Part shown: positions 16,349-23,515 of the stretch, one piece after another | Numbering within the stretch: position 1 is the stretch's first letter | Layout of the letters: every line of letters begins with the position of its first letter | Origin: Halieaceae bacterium | GTDB taxonomy: Bacteria > Pseudomonadota > Gammaproteobacteria > Pseudomonadales > Halieaceae | DNA length: 64,000 nucleotides | Assembly: GCA_028280635.1 (NCBI GenBank) | Contig: JANQLM010000048.1 | Span: forward strand, 1 to 64,000 | Direction: 5' to 3' | Made by a program: the position numbers and the translations under genes | The notes under the pieces: model-generated | What the model was told of the DNA's origin: nothing | Databases searched by the model: none | Seen by the model: only the letters and a program-made list of their open reading frames with translations

Positions 16349-16388
16349 ACACCTCTGACTGTCCATTTTAATTGACAGTCAGAGGTGT
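16349..16388 (+). terminator. Perfect 15-bp hairpin after ppsR, overlapping the bchG control region
   Basis: The arms ACACCTCTGACTGTC (16349-16363) and GACAGTCAGAGGTGT (16374-16388) are exact reverse complements around a 10-nt A/T-rich loop, and TTATTTCT follows. It lies 40 nt after the ppsR stop and could act as an intrinsic terminator, though the T run is short. It also contains the first PpsR operator and the bchG -35 box, so it may be a DNA-level regulatory palindrome instead. Confidence 0.5.
16360..16377. promoter_or_regulatory. PpsR/CrtJ-type operator 1 of bchG
   Basis: TGTCCATTTTAATTGACA matches TGT-N12-ACA exactly. It contains the bchG -35 hexamer TTGACA (16372-16377). Confidence 0.75.
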
Positions 16389-16400
16389 TATTTCTATATT
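16372..16400 (+). promoter_or_regulatory. Predicted bchG promoter
   Basis: A perfect -35 TTGACA (16372-16377), a 17-bp spacer and a -10 TATATT (16395-16400, 5 of 6 to consensus). The expected start of transcription falls at about 16407, the A of the first possible bchG ATG. Each box lies in a different PpsR operator. Confidence 0.7.
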
Positions 16401-16403
16401 ACA
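16386..16403. promoter_or_regulatory. PpsR/CrtJ-type operator 2 of bchG
   Basis: TGTTATTTCTATATTACA matches TGT-N12-ACA exactly, lies 8 bp after operator 1 and covers the -10 hexamer. Two exact sites with 8-bp spacing is the arrangement known for cooperative PpsR/CrtJ repression. Confidence 0.75.
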
Positions 16404-16406
16404 GTC

Positions 16407-17309
16407 ATGCTCCCTGAAGCCATGGCGCCCACACCCAGCTCCCGCCCCGAATTGCGCGGCCTGCTGCAACTGCTGAAGCCAATCACCTGGTTTCCGCCGA
16501 TGTGGGCTTTTGCCTGCGGCGCCGTCTCCTCCGGCGCCAACCCCATTGATACACCCCTGCTGCTGCTATCCGGCATTGTGCTGGCTGGGCCCATGGTCTG
16601 TGGCGCCAGCCAGGTAGTGAACGACTGGTTTGACCGCGAAGTGGACGCCATCAATGAACCCCACCGGCCAATACCCTCCGGCCGCGTACCCGGCAGTTGG
16701 GGTCTGTACCTGGCCATCACCTGGTCCTTCATGAGCCTGCTCCTGGGAATGAGTCTTGGTGTCACGGTGTTCTGGGCCACCCTGCTGGGCCTGATCCTGG
16801 CCTGGGCGTACAGCGCCCCGCCCCTGCGCTTCAAGCAGAACGGCTGGCTTGGCAACCTCGCGGTAGGCATTTCCTACGAGGGGCTCGCATGGGTGACCGG
16901 CGCCGCCGTGTTCCTGGGCGCCCTGCCCGGCACGCCAGTGCTGGCCCTGGCCTTCCTCTACAGCCTGGGCGCACACGGCATCATGACGCTGAACGACTTC
17001 AAGGCGCTGGAGGGCGATCACTCCCTGGGCATTCGCAGCCTGCCGGTGCAACTGGGCGCTGAGCGCGCGGCCAAGGTGGCCTGCCTGGTGATGGGCGTAC
17101 CGCAGCTATTTGTGATCGCCCTGCTCTACGACTGGGGCCAGCCGCTGTTTGCGGGCATTGTTGCCGCCCTGCTGGCGCTGCAGCTTGCCGCCATGCGCAA
17201 GATGCTGCGCGACCCCAGGGCATTGGCCCCCTGGTACAACGGCACCGGCGTCACACTCTACGTACTGGGCATGATGGCCAGTGCCGTCGCTATAAGAGGT
17301 CTGGCATGA
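16407..17309 (+). CDS. bchG: Bacteriochlorophyll synthase (geranylgeranyl transferase)
   Basis: 300 residues, UbiA-superfamily polyprenyltransferase with about eight membrane spans. The conserved N-terminal L-L-K-P-I-T-W-F-P-P-M-W-A-F, the Mg-prenyl-diphosphate motif N-D-W-F-D-R-E-V-D-A-I-N-E-P-H-R-P and the second motif L-N-D-F-K-A-L-E-G-D identify BchG. It esterifies bacteriochlorophyllide a with geranylgeranyl or phytyl diphosphate. An alternative ATG at 16422 removes five residues. The predicted transcription start coincides with the first ATG, so the mRNA is either leaderless or has a 15-nt leader. Confidence 0.95.
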   Translation: MLPEAMAPTPSSRPELRGLLQLLKPITWFPPMWAFACGAVSSGANPIDTPLLLLSGIVLAGPMVCGASQVVNDWFDREVDAINEPHRPIPSGRVPGSWGLYLAITWSFMSLLLGMSLGVTVFWATLLGLILAWAYSAPPLRFKQNGWLGNLAVGISYEGLAWVTGAAVFLGALPGTPVLALAFLYSLGAHGIMTLNDFKALEGDHSLGIRSLPVQLGAERAAKVACLVMGVPQLFVIALLYDWGQPLFAGIVAALLALQLAAMRKMLRDPRALAPWYNGTGVTLYVLGMMASAVAIRGLA

Positions 17310-17327
17310 CAAGAGGTCTGGCATGAA
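17294..17327 (+). repeat. Short tandem duplication at the bchG stop / transporter start junction
   Basis: The 16-bp string AAGAGGTCTGGCATGA occurs at 17294-17309 and again at 17311-17326 (period 17). It carries a ribosome-binding site (GAGG) and an overlapping ATG/TGA. The first copy supplies the bchG stop and the second the ATG of the next gene. This looks like a duplication that broke an original ATGA overlap into a 13-nt gap. Confidence 0.85.
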
Positions 17328-18699
17328 CCGCGCGGAAGCAGGCAATTACGGCGGCCTGGGCTGGCTGGCAATCATTCGCCTGGGCCTGGTACAGACCGCC
17401 CTGGGGGCCGTCATCGTCCTCACCACGTCAACCCTGAACCGGGTGATGGTGGTAGAACTGGCTCTACCCGCCATGCTTCCCGGGATACTGGTGGCACTGC
17501 ACCACATGGTGCAGATGACACGCCCCCACGTGGGCTACGGCTCTGATGTGGGTGGGCGGCGCACACCCTGGATCATTGGCGGCATACTGGTACTCGCCAG
17601 CGGCGGCGTGCTCGCCGCGTTTGCCACCACCCTGATGGACGCCACCCTGGCCTGGGGCGTCGGACTGGCCGTGCTGGCCTTCCTCATGATCGGCCTGGGG
17701 GCGGGCGCCGCCGGCACCTCCCTGTTGGTGCTGCTGGCAAAGAAAGTGGCACCCGGACGCAGGCCCGCCGCCGCCACCCTGGTGTGGATCATGATGATTG
17801 CCGGCTTCGCCATCACTGCCGGCGTCGCCGGGCAATTCCTGGATCCCTTCAGTCCGCAGCGGCTGGTAACGGTCACCGGCACGGTATCCCTGGCGGCGGT
17901 GATTATCACCCTGTTCGCCATCCGCGGCATTGAAGCCAGTGCCGTCGGCTACAGCTCGGACGATGCCGAAGCCGGGGACGGCGCCGGCATGCCGGATTTT
18001 CGGGTCGCGCTGCGCGAAATCTGGGAAGAGCGCCAGGCCCGCCAGTTCACGGTATTTGTGTTTGTCTCGATGCTGGCTTTCAGCGCCCAGGACCTGATCC
18101 TGGAGCCCTTCGCCGGCACGGTATTCGGGATGACACCCGGTGAATCCACACAGCTGGCCGGCATTCAACACAGCGGCGTGCTGATGGGCATGCTCATGGT
18201 GGCCCTCAGTGGCAGCCTGCTGAAGCTCAACAGCGTGGCGCACCTGCGGCGCTGGACTGTAGGCGGCTGTATCGCCTCTGGTCTGGCCCTACTGGGCATC
18301 GCCACCGGCGGCGGCTACGCCGAACACTGGCCCCTGGCCACCAATGTGTTTCTGCTCGGCGCGTCCAATGGCGCATTCGCCGTAGCAGCCATTGCGTCAA
18401 TGATGAACCTGGCCGCCGACGGCCGCGCCCGCCGCGAGGGGCTGCGCATGGGCCTTTGGGGCGCCGCCCAGGCCATTGCCTTTGCCCTCGGCGGCTTCCT
18501 GGGCACGGTGGCGATAGACGCCACCCGTCAGTTCGTGGCCGACCCGGCCTCCGCCTATGCCCTGGTGTTCAGCGCCGAGGCGATCCTGTTCCTGTGGGCC
18601 GCACGGCTGGGAAGTGCCGTGCGCAATACCCAACCCCAACACGCAGCGGCACCCGCCTTTGGAGAGGTAGCCGTCGCCAGCCTGCTCAACGAGAGGTAG
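17323..18699 (+). CDS. PucC-family MFS transporter between bchG and bchP (Bch2-type)
   Basis: 458 residues with about 12 membrane spans. The N-terminal half repeats the PucC/LhaA signature (S-T-L-N-R-V-M-V-V-E-L-A-L-P-A at about 36-50; R-P-H-V-G-Y-G-S-D at about 67-75; Q-D-L-I-L-E-P-F-A-G mid-protein). It is the second PucC-family protein here besides LhaA. In purple bacteria a gene in this bchG-bchP slot is often called bch2 or orf428. A role in handling bacteriochlorophyll or its precursors for assembly is inferred. It is in an operon with bchG and bchP (5 bp before bchP). Confidence 0.85.
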   Translation: MNRAEAGNYGGLGWLAIIRLGLVQTALGAVIVLTTSTLNRVMVVELALPAMLPGILVALHHMVQMTRPHVGYGSDVGGRRTPWIIGGILVLASGGVLAAFATTLMDATLAWGVGLAVLAFLMIGLGAGAAGTSLLVLLAKKVAPGRRPAAATLVWIMMIAGFAITAGVAGQFLDPFSPQRLVTVTGTVSLAAVIITLFAIRGIEASAVGYSSDDAEAGDGAGMPDFRVALREIWEERQARQFTVFVFVSMLAFSAQDLILEPFAGTVFGMTPGESTQLAGIQHSGVLMGMLMVALSGSLLKLNSVAHLRRWTVGGCIASGLALLGIATGGGYAEHWPLATNVFLLGASNGAFAVAAIASMMNLAADGRARREGLRMGLWGAAQAIAFALGGFLGTVAIDATRQFVADPASAYALVFSAEAILFLWAARLGSAVRNTQPQHAAAPAFGEVAVASLLNER

Positions 18700-18704
18700 C
18701 AGCC

Positions 18705-19976
18705 ATGAGCGAACAAAAAGCCACACACCAGGACGCGGCCAGCCCGGCCAATGCGACCGACAGCTCGCATGCGCCGCTCGCGCGGCACCCGGAGGAATTC
18801 GACGTCATCGTGATCGGTGGCGGACCGGCCGGCGCTACCGCAGCCAACGACCTGGCCCGGGCCGGCCACAGCGTGTTGATGCTGGAGCGCGCCTTCAGGA
18901 TCAAACCCTGTGGCGGCGCCATCCCGCCGCGGCTTATTGAAGACTACGACATTCCCCAGCACCTGCTGGTGGCCAAGGTCACCTCAGCACGCATGGTGTC
19001 GCCGACCCAGACCAAAGTCGACATGCCCGTGGGCGACACCTACGTCGGCATGGTCGACCGGGAAGTGTTCGACCCCTGGCTGCGGCAGCGTGCCGTAGAG
19101 GCCGGCGCCAGCCAACGCATCGGCAGCTTCAAGCAGCTGCGGCGCCGGGACGATGGCCGGGTGGAAGTGGACTTCACCGACAAGGAAAACGGCGGCGAAG
19201 TGGTCACCGTCATTGGCCGCACCGTGATTGGCGCGGACGGCGCCAACTCGCAGGTAGCAAAATCCTACGTCCCCGGTGGCGACCAGAAAAAATGTGTGCT
19301 GGCCTATCACGAAATCGTACGCTCACCAATTGGCTCAGCCGGCGGCAACTTCGACCGCCATCGCGCGGACGTCTGGTACCAGGGCAATCTGTCACCGGAC
19401 TTCTACGCCTGGGTCTTCCCCCATGGCGAGACCACCAGCATTGGTGTCGGCAGCGAAATGAAGGGCTTTTCCGCACCAGACTCCGTCAAGGCCCTGCGTC
19501 GCGAGGTCAACCTGGAGTGCGCCGAAACCCTGCGGCGAGAAGGCGCGCCGATCCCACTTAAGCCGCTGCGGCGCTGGGACGATGGCGCTAATATCGTGCT
19601 CGCGGGAGACGCCGCCGGCGTGGTAGCGCCGGCCTCTGGCGAGGGCATCTACTACGCCATGTACGGCGGGCAGTTGGCCGCCGAAGCGGTCATGGAGTGC
19701 CTGGCCACCGGTGATGCCCGCGCCCTGGGCACAGCCCGCAAGCGCTTCATGAAGGAGCACGGCCGGGTATTCTGGATCCTCGGCATGATGCAGAAGTTCT
19801 GGTATTCCAGCGACAAGCGTCGGGAGCGTTTCGTCAGTATGTGCAAGGACCCGGATGTGCAATACCTGACCTGGCAGGCCTACACCCAGAAGAAACTGGT
19901 GCGCGCCCGGCCAGCCGCCCATGCGCGGATTTTCTTCAAGGATATGGCTCACCTGCTGGGGCTCGCCCGGGTCTAG
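18705..19976 (+). CDS. bchP: Geranylgeranyl (bacterio)chlorophyll reductase
   Basis: 423 residues from the ATG at 18705, which has GAGAGG upstream. The open frame extends further 5' only as a shadow inside the transporter gene. The FAD-binding motif D-V-I-V-I-G-G-G-P-A-G-A-T-A-A is at about 27-41, followed by the family motifs P-C-G-G-A-I-P-P and G-D-A-A-G-V-V-A-P-A-S-G-E-G-I-Y-Y-A. It reduces three double bonds of the geranylgeranyl tail to phytyl. The N-terminus is about 25 residues longer than usual and looks disordered. Confidence 0.95.
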   Translation: MSEQKATHQDAASPANATDSSHAPLARHPEEFDVIVIGGGPAGATAANDLARAGHSVLMLERAFRIKPCGGAIPPRLIEDYDIPQHLLVAKVTSARMVSPTQTKVDMPVGDTYVGMVDREVFDPWLRQRAVEAGASQRIGSFKQLRRRDDGRVEVDFTDKENGGEVVTVIGRTVIGADGANSQVAKSYVPGGDQKKCVLAYHEIVRSPIGSAGGNFDRHRADVWYQGNLSPDFYAWVFPHGETTSIGVGSEMKGFSAPDSVKALRREVNLECAETLRREGAPIPLKPLRRWDDGANIVLAGDAAGVVAPASGEGIYYAMYGGQLAAEAVMECLATGDARALGTARKRFMKEHGRVFWILGMMQKFWYSSDKRRERFVSMCKDPDVQYLTWQAYTQKKLVRARPAAHARIFFKDMAHLLGLARV

Positions 19977-19996
19977 CGAACGGCGCTTCCCAACAC

Positions 19997-20290
19997 ATGG
20001 CGGACTGGTTCGCCTCGGGCAGGATTGTCGACCTGGTGTTGCTACTGGTGGCGCTGGAAATCGCCGCCCTGCCCTGGTTGCTGCGGCGGCTGGGCAGCGA
20101 GCTTCGAGTCTTTCAACTGTTACCCAATATCATTGCCGGCATCGCACTGATGCTGGCCCTGCGCGCAAGCCTGGTGGACGCCCCCTGGCCGTGGATATCC
20201 ACCGCCCTGCTGGTGGCACTGGCGGCACATCTCGGAGATCTCGCCCTCAGGCTGCGGCGAAGCAGCCCGGGGCAGGAAAGAGCGGACTGA
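19997..20290 (+). CDS. Small membrane protein of the photosynthesis cluster, unknown function
   Basis: 97 residues with about three hydrophobic segments (V-D-L-V-L-L-L-V-A-L-E-I-A-A-L-P, then L-P-N-I-I-A-G-I-A-L-M-L-A-L-R, then S-T-A-L-L-V-A-L-A-A-H-L-G-D-L-A) and a basic C-terminus. I do not recognise a named family. It follows bchP by 20 bp on the same strand and ends 5 bp from the convergent acsF stop, so it is probably cotranscribed with bchG-bchP. Its location suggests, but does not show, a part in pigment or membrane assembly. The ATG at 19997 is chosen because the upstream frame lies inside bchP. Confidence 0.6.
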   Translation: MADWFASGRIVDLVLLLVALEIAALPWLLRRLGSELRVFQLLPNIIAGIALMLALRASLVDAPWPWISTALLVALAAHLGDLALRLRRSSPGQERAD

Positions 20291-20295
20291 GAACC

Positions 20296-21390
20296 TTACC
20301 AGACCGGGGCCAGGCGCGGCTCGGCGGGGATCTCGTTGCTCCTGGTGGGGTGCAGGTACAAGCGCAGGAAAGTCAGGCCGGCGGCCGCTGAAAGGCCCAG
20401 CCGCTTGACCCCGGCCACCAGGCCGCCGCGCTCCCGCAGCTCCTGGATTCGCACATTGATCTCCCTGAGACGCTCAAGCCCGGCGCGGAAGCGTGGGCTG
20501 TCGGTGTCCAGGGTCAGCGGGAATACCTGGCGGCTGATCTCTGTGGTGATTTCGAAAACCCGGAAATCAAACTCGGTGGGATCCATGCCAAGGGCATGGT
20601 AGAGCTGCGGCCGGGTGTGGTCGCGGACATACATGGTGGAGTACACCGCCAGCAGGAAGAAACGAATCCACAGCTTGTTGTAACCGCGCAGCAGGTGGGG
20701 GTTGGCGCGCATGATCAACGCCAGGGATTCGCCGTGACGGAATTCGTCATTGCACCATTCCTGGAACCAACGGAAGATCGGGTGAAAACGCTTTTCCGGG
20801 TGCTTCTCCAGGTGCCTGAAAATGGTGATGTAGCGAGCGTAACCAATCTTCTCTGACAGGTAGGTGGCGTAGTAGATGTACTTGGGCTTGAAGTAGGTGT
20901 AGTCCTTCTCGCGCTTCAGAAAGCCCAGGTCCACCGCTACCCCGAGATGCTTGAGGGCGCGGTTGATAAAGCCGGCGTGGCGGGACTCGTCACGAGCCAT
21001 ATAGGCCATCAGGTCCTGCACGTCCTTATTGTCCACGTTTTTCTTGATTTCGTTATAGAGCACGCAGCCCGAGTACTCCGCGGTAATGGAGCTGACCAGG
21101 AAGTCGACGAACTCTTCCCTCAGCTCCGGAGACAGTTCGTGCATCTCGGCGTCGTAATCCACTTCGCCACGAAAGTGATCGTGGTTGTTATCTGCGGCAT
21201 ACTCTGCGAGCATCTTGTCCCATTCCTCGCGAACGGGATTGACGTCGAGACGATCCATCTCGGCGTAGTTCGTCTTATAAAAACGAGGCGCCAGCAGGGT
21301 GTCTTTCACAGCCTGCGCAGTGGTGTCATTGGTGTTGGTTTCGGGCTTGTTGTCAGTGTTGCTGTCGTCGATAGCAGCCATCTGGTTCAT
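20296..21390 (-). CDS. acsF: Aerobic Mg-protoporphyrin IX monomethyl ester (oxidative) cyclase
   Basis: 364 residues. Diiron ligands of the family are visible: E in [13 protein letters not shown] in [10 protein letters not shown], and E-F-R-H in N-D-E-F-R-H-G-E-S. The protein forms ring E of the (bacterio)chlorophyll macrocycle using O2. Its presence, with no bchE in this window, indicates aerobic pigment synthesis. The N-terminal 30 residues are Asn/Thr/Asp-rich and probably flexible. A GAGG ribosome-binding site precedes the ATG. A PpsR-type site lies in the shared upstream region. Confidence 0.96.
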   Translation of the reverse strand: MNQMAAIDDSNTDNKPETNTNDTTAQAVKDTLLAPRFYKTNYAEMDRLDVNPVREEWDKMLAEYAADNNHDHFRGEVDYDAEMHELSPELREEFVDFLVSSITAEYSGCVLYNEIKKNVDNKDVQDLMAYMARDESRHAGFINRALKHLGVAVDLGFLKREKDYTYFKPKYIYYATYLSEKIGYARYITIFRHLEKHPEKRFHPIFRWFQEWCNDEFRHGESLALIMRANPHLLRGYNKLWIRFFLLAVYSTMYVRDHTRPQLYHALGMDPTEFDFRVFEITTEISRQVFPLTLDTDSPRFRAGLERLREINVRIQELRERGGLVAGVKRLGLSAAAGLTFLRLYLHPTRSNEIPAEPRLAPVW

Positions 21391-21475
21391 CTCGTTACCC
21401 TCGTGTCGCCTGGGGGCGATATTTGCGGCGTGTATTTAACGCCCGTGGACTGATAAGTCGTGTTCTGTCTTACTG

Positions 21476-21493
21476 TGTAAAGTTTTTTTGACA
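21476..21493. promoter_or_regulatory. PpsR/CrtJ-type operator between acsF and the BLUF gene
   Basis: TGTAAAGTTTTTTTGACA is an exact TGT-N12-ACA site in the divergent region, about 85 bp from acsF and 105 bp from the BLUF gene. A second, half-degenerate copy TGTCAATTATAGTTGTCT (21501-21518; right half TCT instead of ACA) follows after 7 bp. Confidence 0.7.
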
Positions 21494-21494
21494 G

Positions 21495-21523
21495 TTGGCT
21501 TGTCAATTATAGTTGTCTATACT
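21495..21523 (+). promoter_or_regulatory. Candidate promoter of the BLUF gene
   Basis: TTGGCT (21495-21500) and TATACT (21518-21523, 5 of 6 to the -10 consensus) are spaced by 17 bp. The degenerate PpsR half-site fills the spacer. Transcription would start near 21530, giving a leader of about 68 nt. Confidence 0.45.
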
Positions 21524-21597
21524 GCAAATTCAAGCAGGCTCGCACTATTCAGGCACGGATAGTCCGCGAGTTTCGAGCGCCAGGGGGCGCACGGCGA

Positions 21598-22077
21598 ATG
21601 GGACGAGATGCGGTAAGCGGTGTGATACACGCCGAAACGCCCGATGCCACGGCTGACCGGTTATACACTCTTGGCTATGCGAGTACGCAGACAAAGCCGC
21701 TGGGCACGGCAGGCCTGATCGAACTGCTCAACGAAGCCAGGGACTTTAACCAGAAAAACGGCATCACCGGCCTCCTGCTGCACAGGGATGACTCCTTCCT
21801 GCAGGTGATTGAAGGCCGCAAACAGGACGTCCTGTCCCTGTATGAACTGATCCAGAAAGATCCCCGCCATGAGCGCGTGGAAATCCTGTTTCAGGACTAC
21901 ATCACGGAACGTGAGTTCTCCGACTGGCAGATGGGTTTCATCGAGCTGGGCGGCGTGGATGTTTCGCTGCTGCCGGGTTTTTCCAACTTCCTGGTGGAAA
22001 ACGAGGAGCCCAGATCCCTGCTTGAGCGGCTCAGCCGTACCAAGCGGCTGCTGCTGCTGTTCAGGAATCTGTGCTGA
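21598..22077 (+). CDS. BLUF-domain blue-light photoreceptor protein
   Basis: 159 residues made almost entirely of one BLUF domain (about residues 21-115) and a short tail. All photocycle residues are in place: Tyr27 (L-G-Y-A-S), Asn51 (F-N-Q-K-N-G-I-T-G), Gln69 (F-L-Q-V-I-E-G), Trp110 and Met112 (S-D-W-Q-M-G-F), which match Tyr21, Asn45, Gln63, Trp104 and Met106 of AppA. BLUF proteins bind FAD and shift a hydrogen bond on blue light. No output domain such as the SCHIC domain of AppA is attached, so signalling must go through protein contact, as in short PixD/PapB-type BLUF proteins. The position beside a PpsR operator and acsF suggests a partner of PpsR or of another regulator; this is inference. 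Convergent with gdhA. Confidence 0.9.
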   Translation: MGRDAVSGVIHAETPDATADRLYTLGYASTQTKPLGTAGLIELLNEARDFNQKNGITGLLLHRDDSFLQVIEGRKQDVLSLYELIQKDPRHERVEILFQDYITEREFSDWQMGFIELGGVDVSLLPGFSNFLVENEEPRSLLERLSRTKRLLLLFRNLC

Positions 22078-22109
22078 CAGCCGCCGAAAGCGGCCAGTTC
22101 AGCGCACGA

Positions 22110-23465
22110 CTACATCACCCCGTAGGCCAACATGGCGTCCGCCACCTTGGTAAAACCTGCGATATTGGCGCCCTTGAAGTAATCCACATGCCCACCTGAC
22201 TGCACACCGTATTCCACGCACTGGTCGTGGATGCTGCGGATAATCTTGCGCAGGCGCTCATCCACCTCTGACTCACTCCACTGCAGGCGCAGGCTGTTCT
22301 GGCTCATCTCCAGGCCGGACACCGCCACCCCGCCGGCGTTCGCCGCCTTGGCGGGCGCATGCAGCATGCGCCTGGCCTCGCTGAACAGGCTGATCGCTTC
22401 CGGGGTAGTAGGCATATTGGCGCCCTCCGATACCCCTCTCACCCCGTTCTTCAGCAGCGTTCGAGCCTCCTCGCCATCAATTTCGTTCTGGGTGGCACAG
22501 GGGAAAGCCAGGTCGGCCTCGATGCCCCAGGGCTCCGCGCCGTCGTGGTAATCGAAACCGAATTCTTCCGCCGCCTCGGAAATCCGCCCGCGGCGCACGG
22601 TCTTAAGCTCCTTGACCCAGTCCACCTGGTCCTGGGTGATACCCTTCGGGGCATACACCATGCCATTGGAATCGGACAGGGTCAGCACCTTACCGCCCAT
22701 GGCAATCAGCTTTTCCGCACAATAGGTGGCCACGTTCCCGGAGCCCGACACCAGACAGCGCTGGCCCTCGATGTGCTCGCCGTGGTGGGTGAGCATCTCT
22801 TCCATCATGTATACCGTGCCGTAGCCGGTGGCTTCGGTGCGTATGTGACTGCCGCCAAACTCCAGGGCCTTGCCGGTGAGCACACCTTCAAAGCGGTTGG
22901 CCAGGCGCTTGTACTGGCCGAACAGGTAACCCACCTCACGGGCGCCGACGCCGATGTCCCCCGCCGGCACGTCGGTATCGGGGCCAATGTGGCGGTGCAG
23001 CTCGGTCATGAAGGCCTGGCAGAAGCGCATCACCTCACGGTCCGAACGCCCCTTGGGGTCGAAGTTGGCACCCCCCTTGCCGCCGCCCATGGGCAGGCCG
23101 GTCAGGGAGTTCTTGAAGGTCTGCTCAAAGGCCAGGAACTTCAGCATGCCCTGGTTGACCGAGGGGTGAAATCGAATACCCCCCTTGTAGGGGCCAATGG
23201 CGTTGTTCTGCTGCACCCGGAAGCCCCGGTTGACCCTCAGCTCGCCGACGTCGTCCTCCCAGACCACGCGGAAGCTGACGACCCGGTCGGGCTCGGTCAT
23301 GCGCTCCAGGATGCGCAAATCCTTGTAGCGCGGCTTGTCCTGGATATAGGGAATGATATCCATCGCCACCTCGTGGACCGCCTGGTGAAACTCCGGCTCG
23401 CCCGGGTTGCGCTCTACCACGCCCTCCATGAACTTCTCGAGGTTCTCTGCTTTGTCGACCACCAT
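22110..23465 (-). CDS. gdhA: NADP-type glutamate dehydrogenase
   Basis: 451 residues, the length of bacterial hexameric GDH. The glutamate-binding segment G-G-I-R-F-H-P-S-V-N and catalytic-lysine motif L-P-M-G-G-G-K-G-G-A-N-F-D-P-K-G are intact, as is the dinucleotide fold (V-S-G-S-G-N-V-A-T-Y-C-A-E). It aminates 2-oxoglutarate to glutamate. The cofactor preference (NADP) is inferred from overall similarity to E. coli GdhA. It stands alone after the photosynthesis cluster. Confidence 0.94.
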   Translation of the reverse strand: MVVDKAENLEKFMEGVVERNPGEPEFHQAVHEVAMDIIPYIQDKPRYKDLRILERMTEPDRVVSFRVVWEDDVGELRVNRGFRVQQNNAIGPYKGGIRFHPSVNQGMLKFLAFEQTFKNSLTGLPMGGGKGGANFDPKGRSDREVMRFCQAFMTELHRHIGPDTDVPAGDIGVGAREVGYLFGQYKRLANRFEGVLTGKALEFGGSHIRTEATGYGTVYMMEEMLTHHGEHIEGQRCLVSGSGNVATYCAEKLIAMGGKVLTLSDSNGMVYAPKGITQDQVDWVKELKTVRRGRISEAAEEFGFDYHDGAEPWGIEADLAFPCATQNEIDGEEARTLLKNGVRGVSEGANMPTTPEAISLFSEARRMLHAPAKAANAGGVAVSGLEMSQNSLRLQWSESEVDERLRKIIRSIHDQCVEYGVQSGGHVDYFKGANIAGFTKVADAMLAYGVM

Positions 23466-23515
23466 GGCCAGCTCCTTTACAGCGTTGTGTTTATTCAGCC
23501 ACCGCGATTGTCGGG

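Noticed and set aside
18456-18704. Upstream extension of the bchP reading frame
   Set aside because: It overlaps the transporter gene, is arginine/proline-rich in the manner of shadow frames, and the ATG at 18705 has a good ribosome-binding site.
22079-22094. Small GCCGC/GCGGC hairpin between the BLUF gene and gdhA
   Set aside because: Only five pairs and no T-run; too weak to call a terminator.
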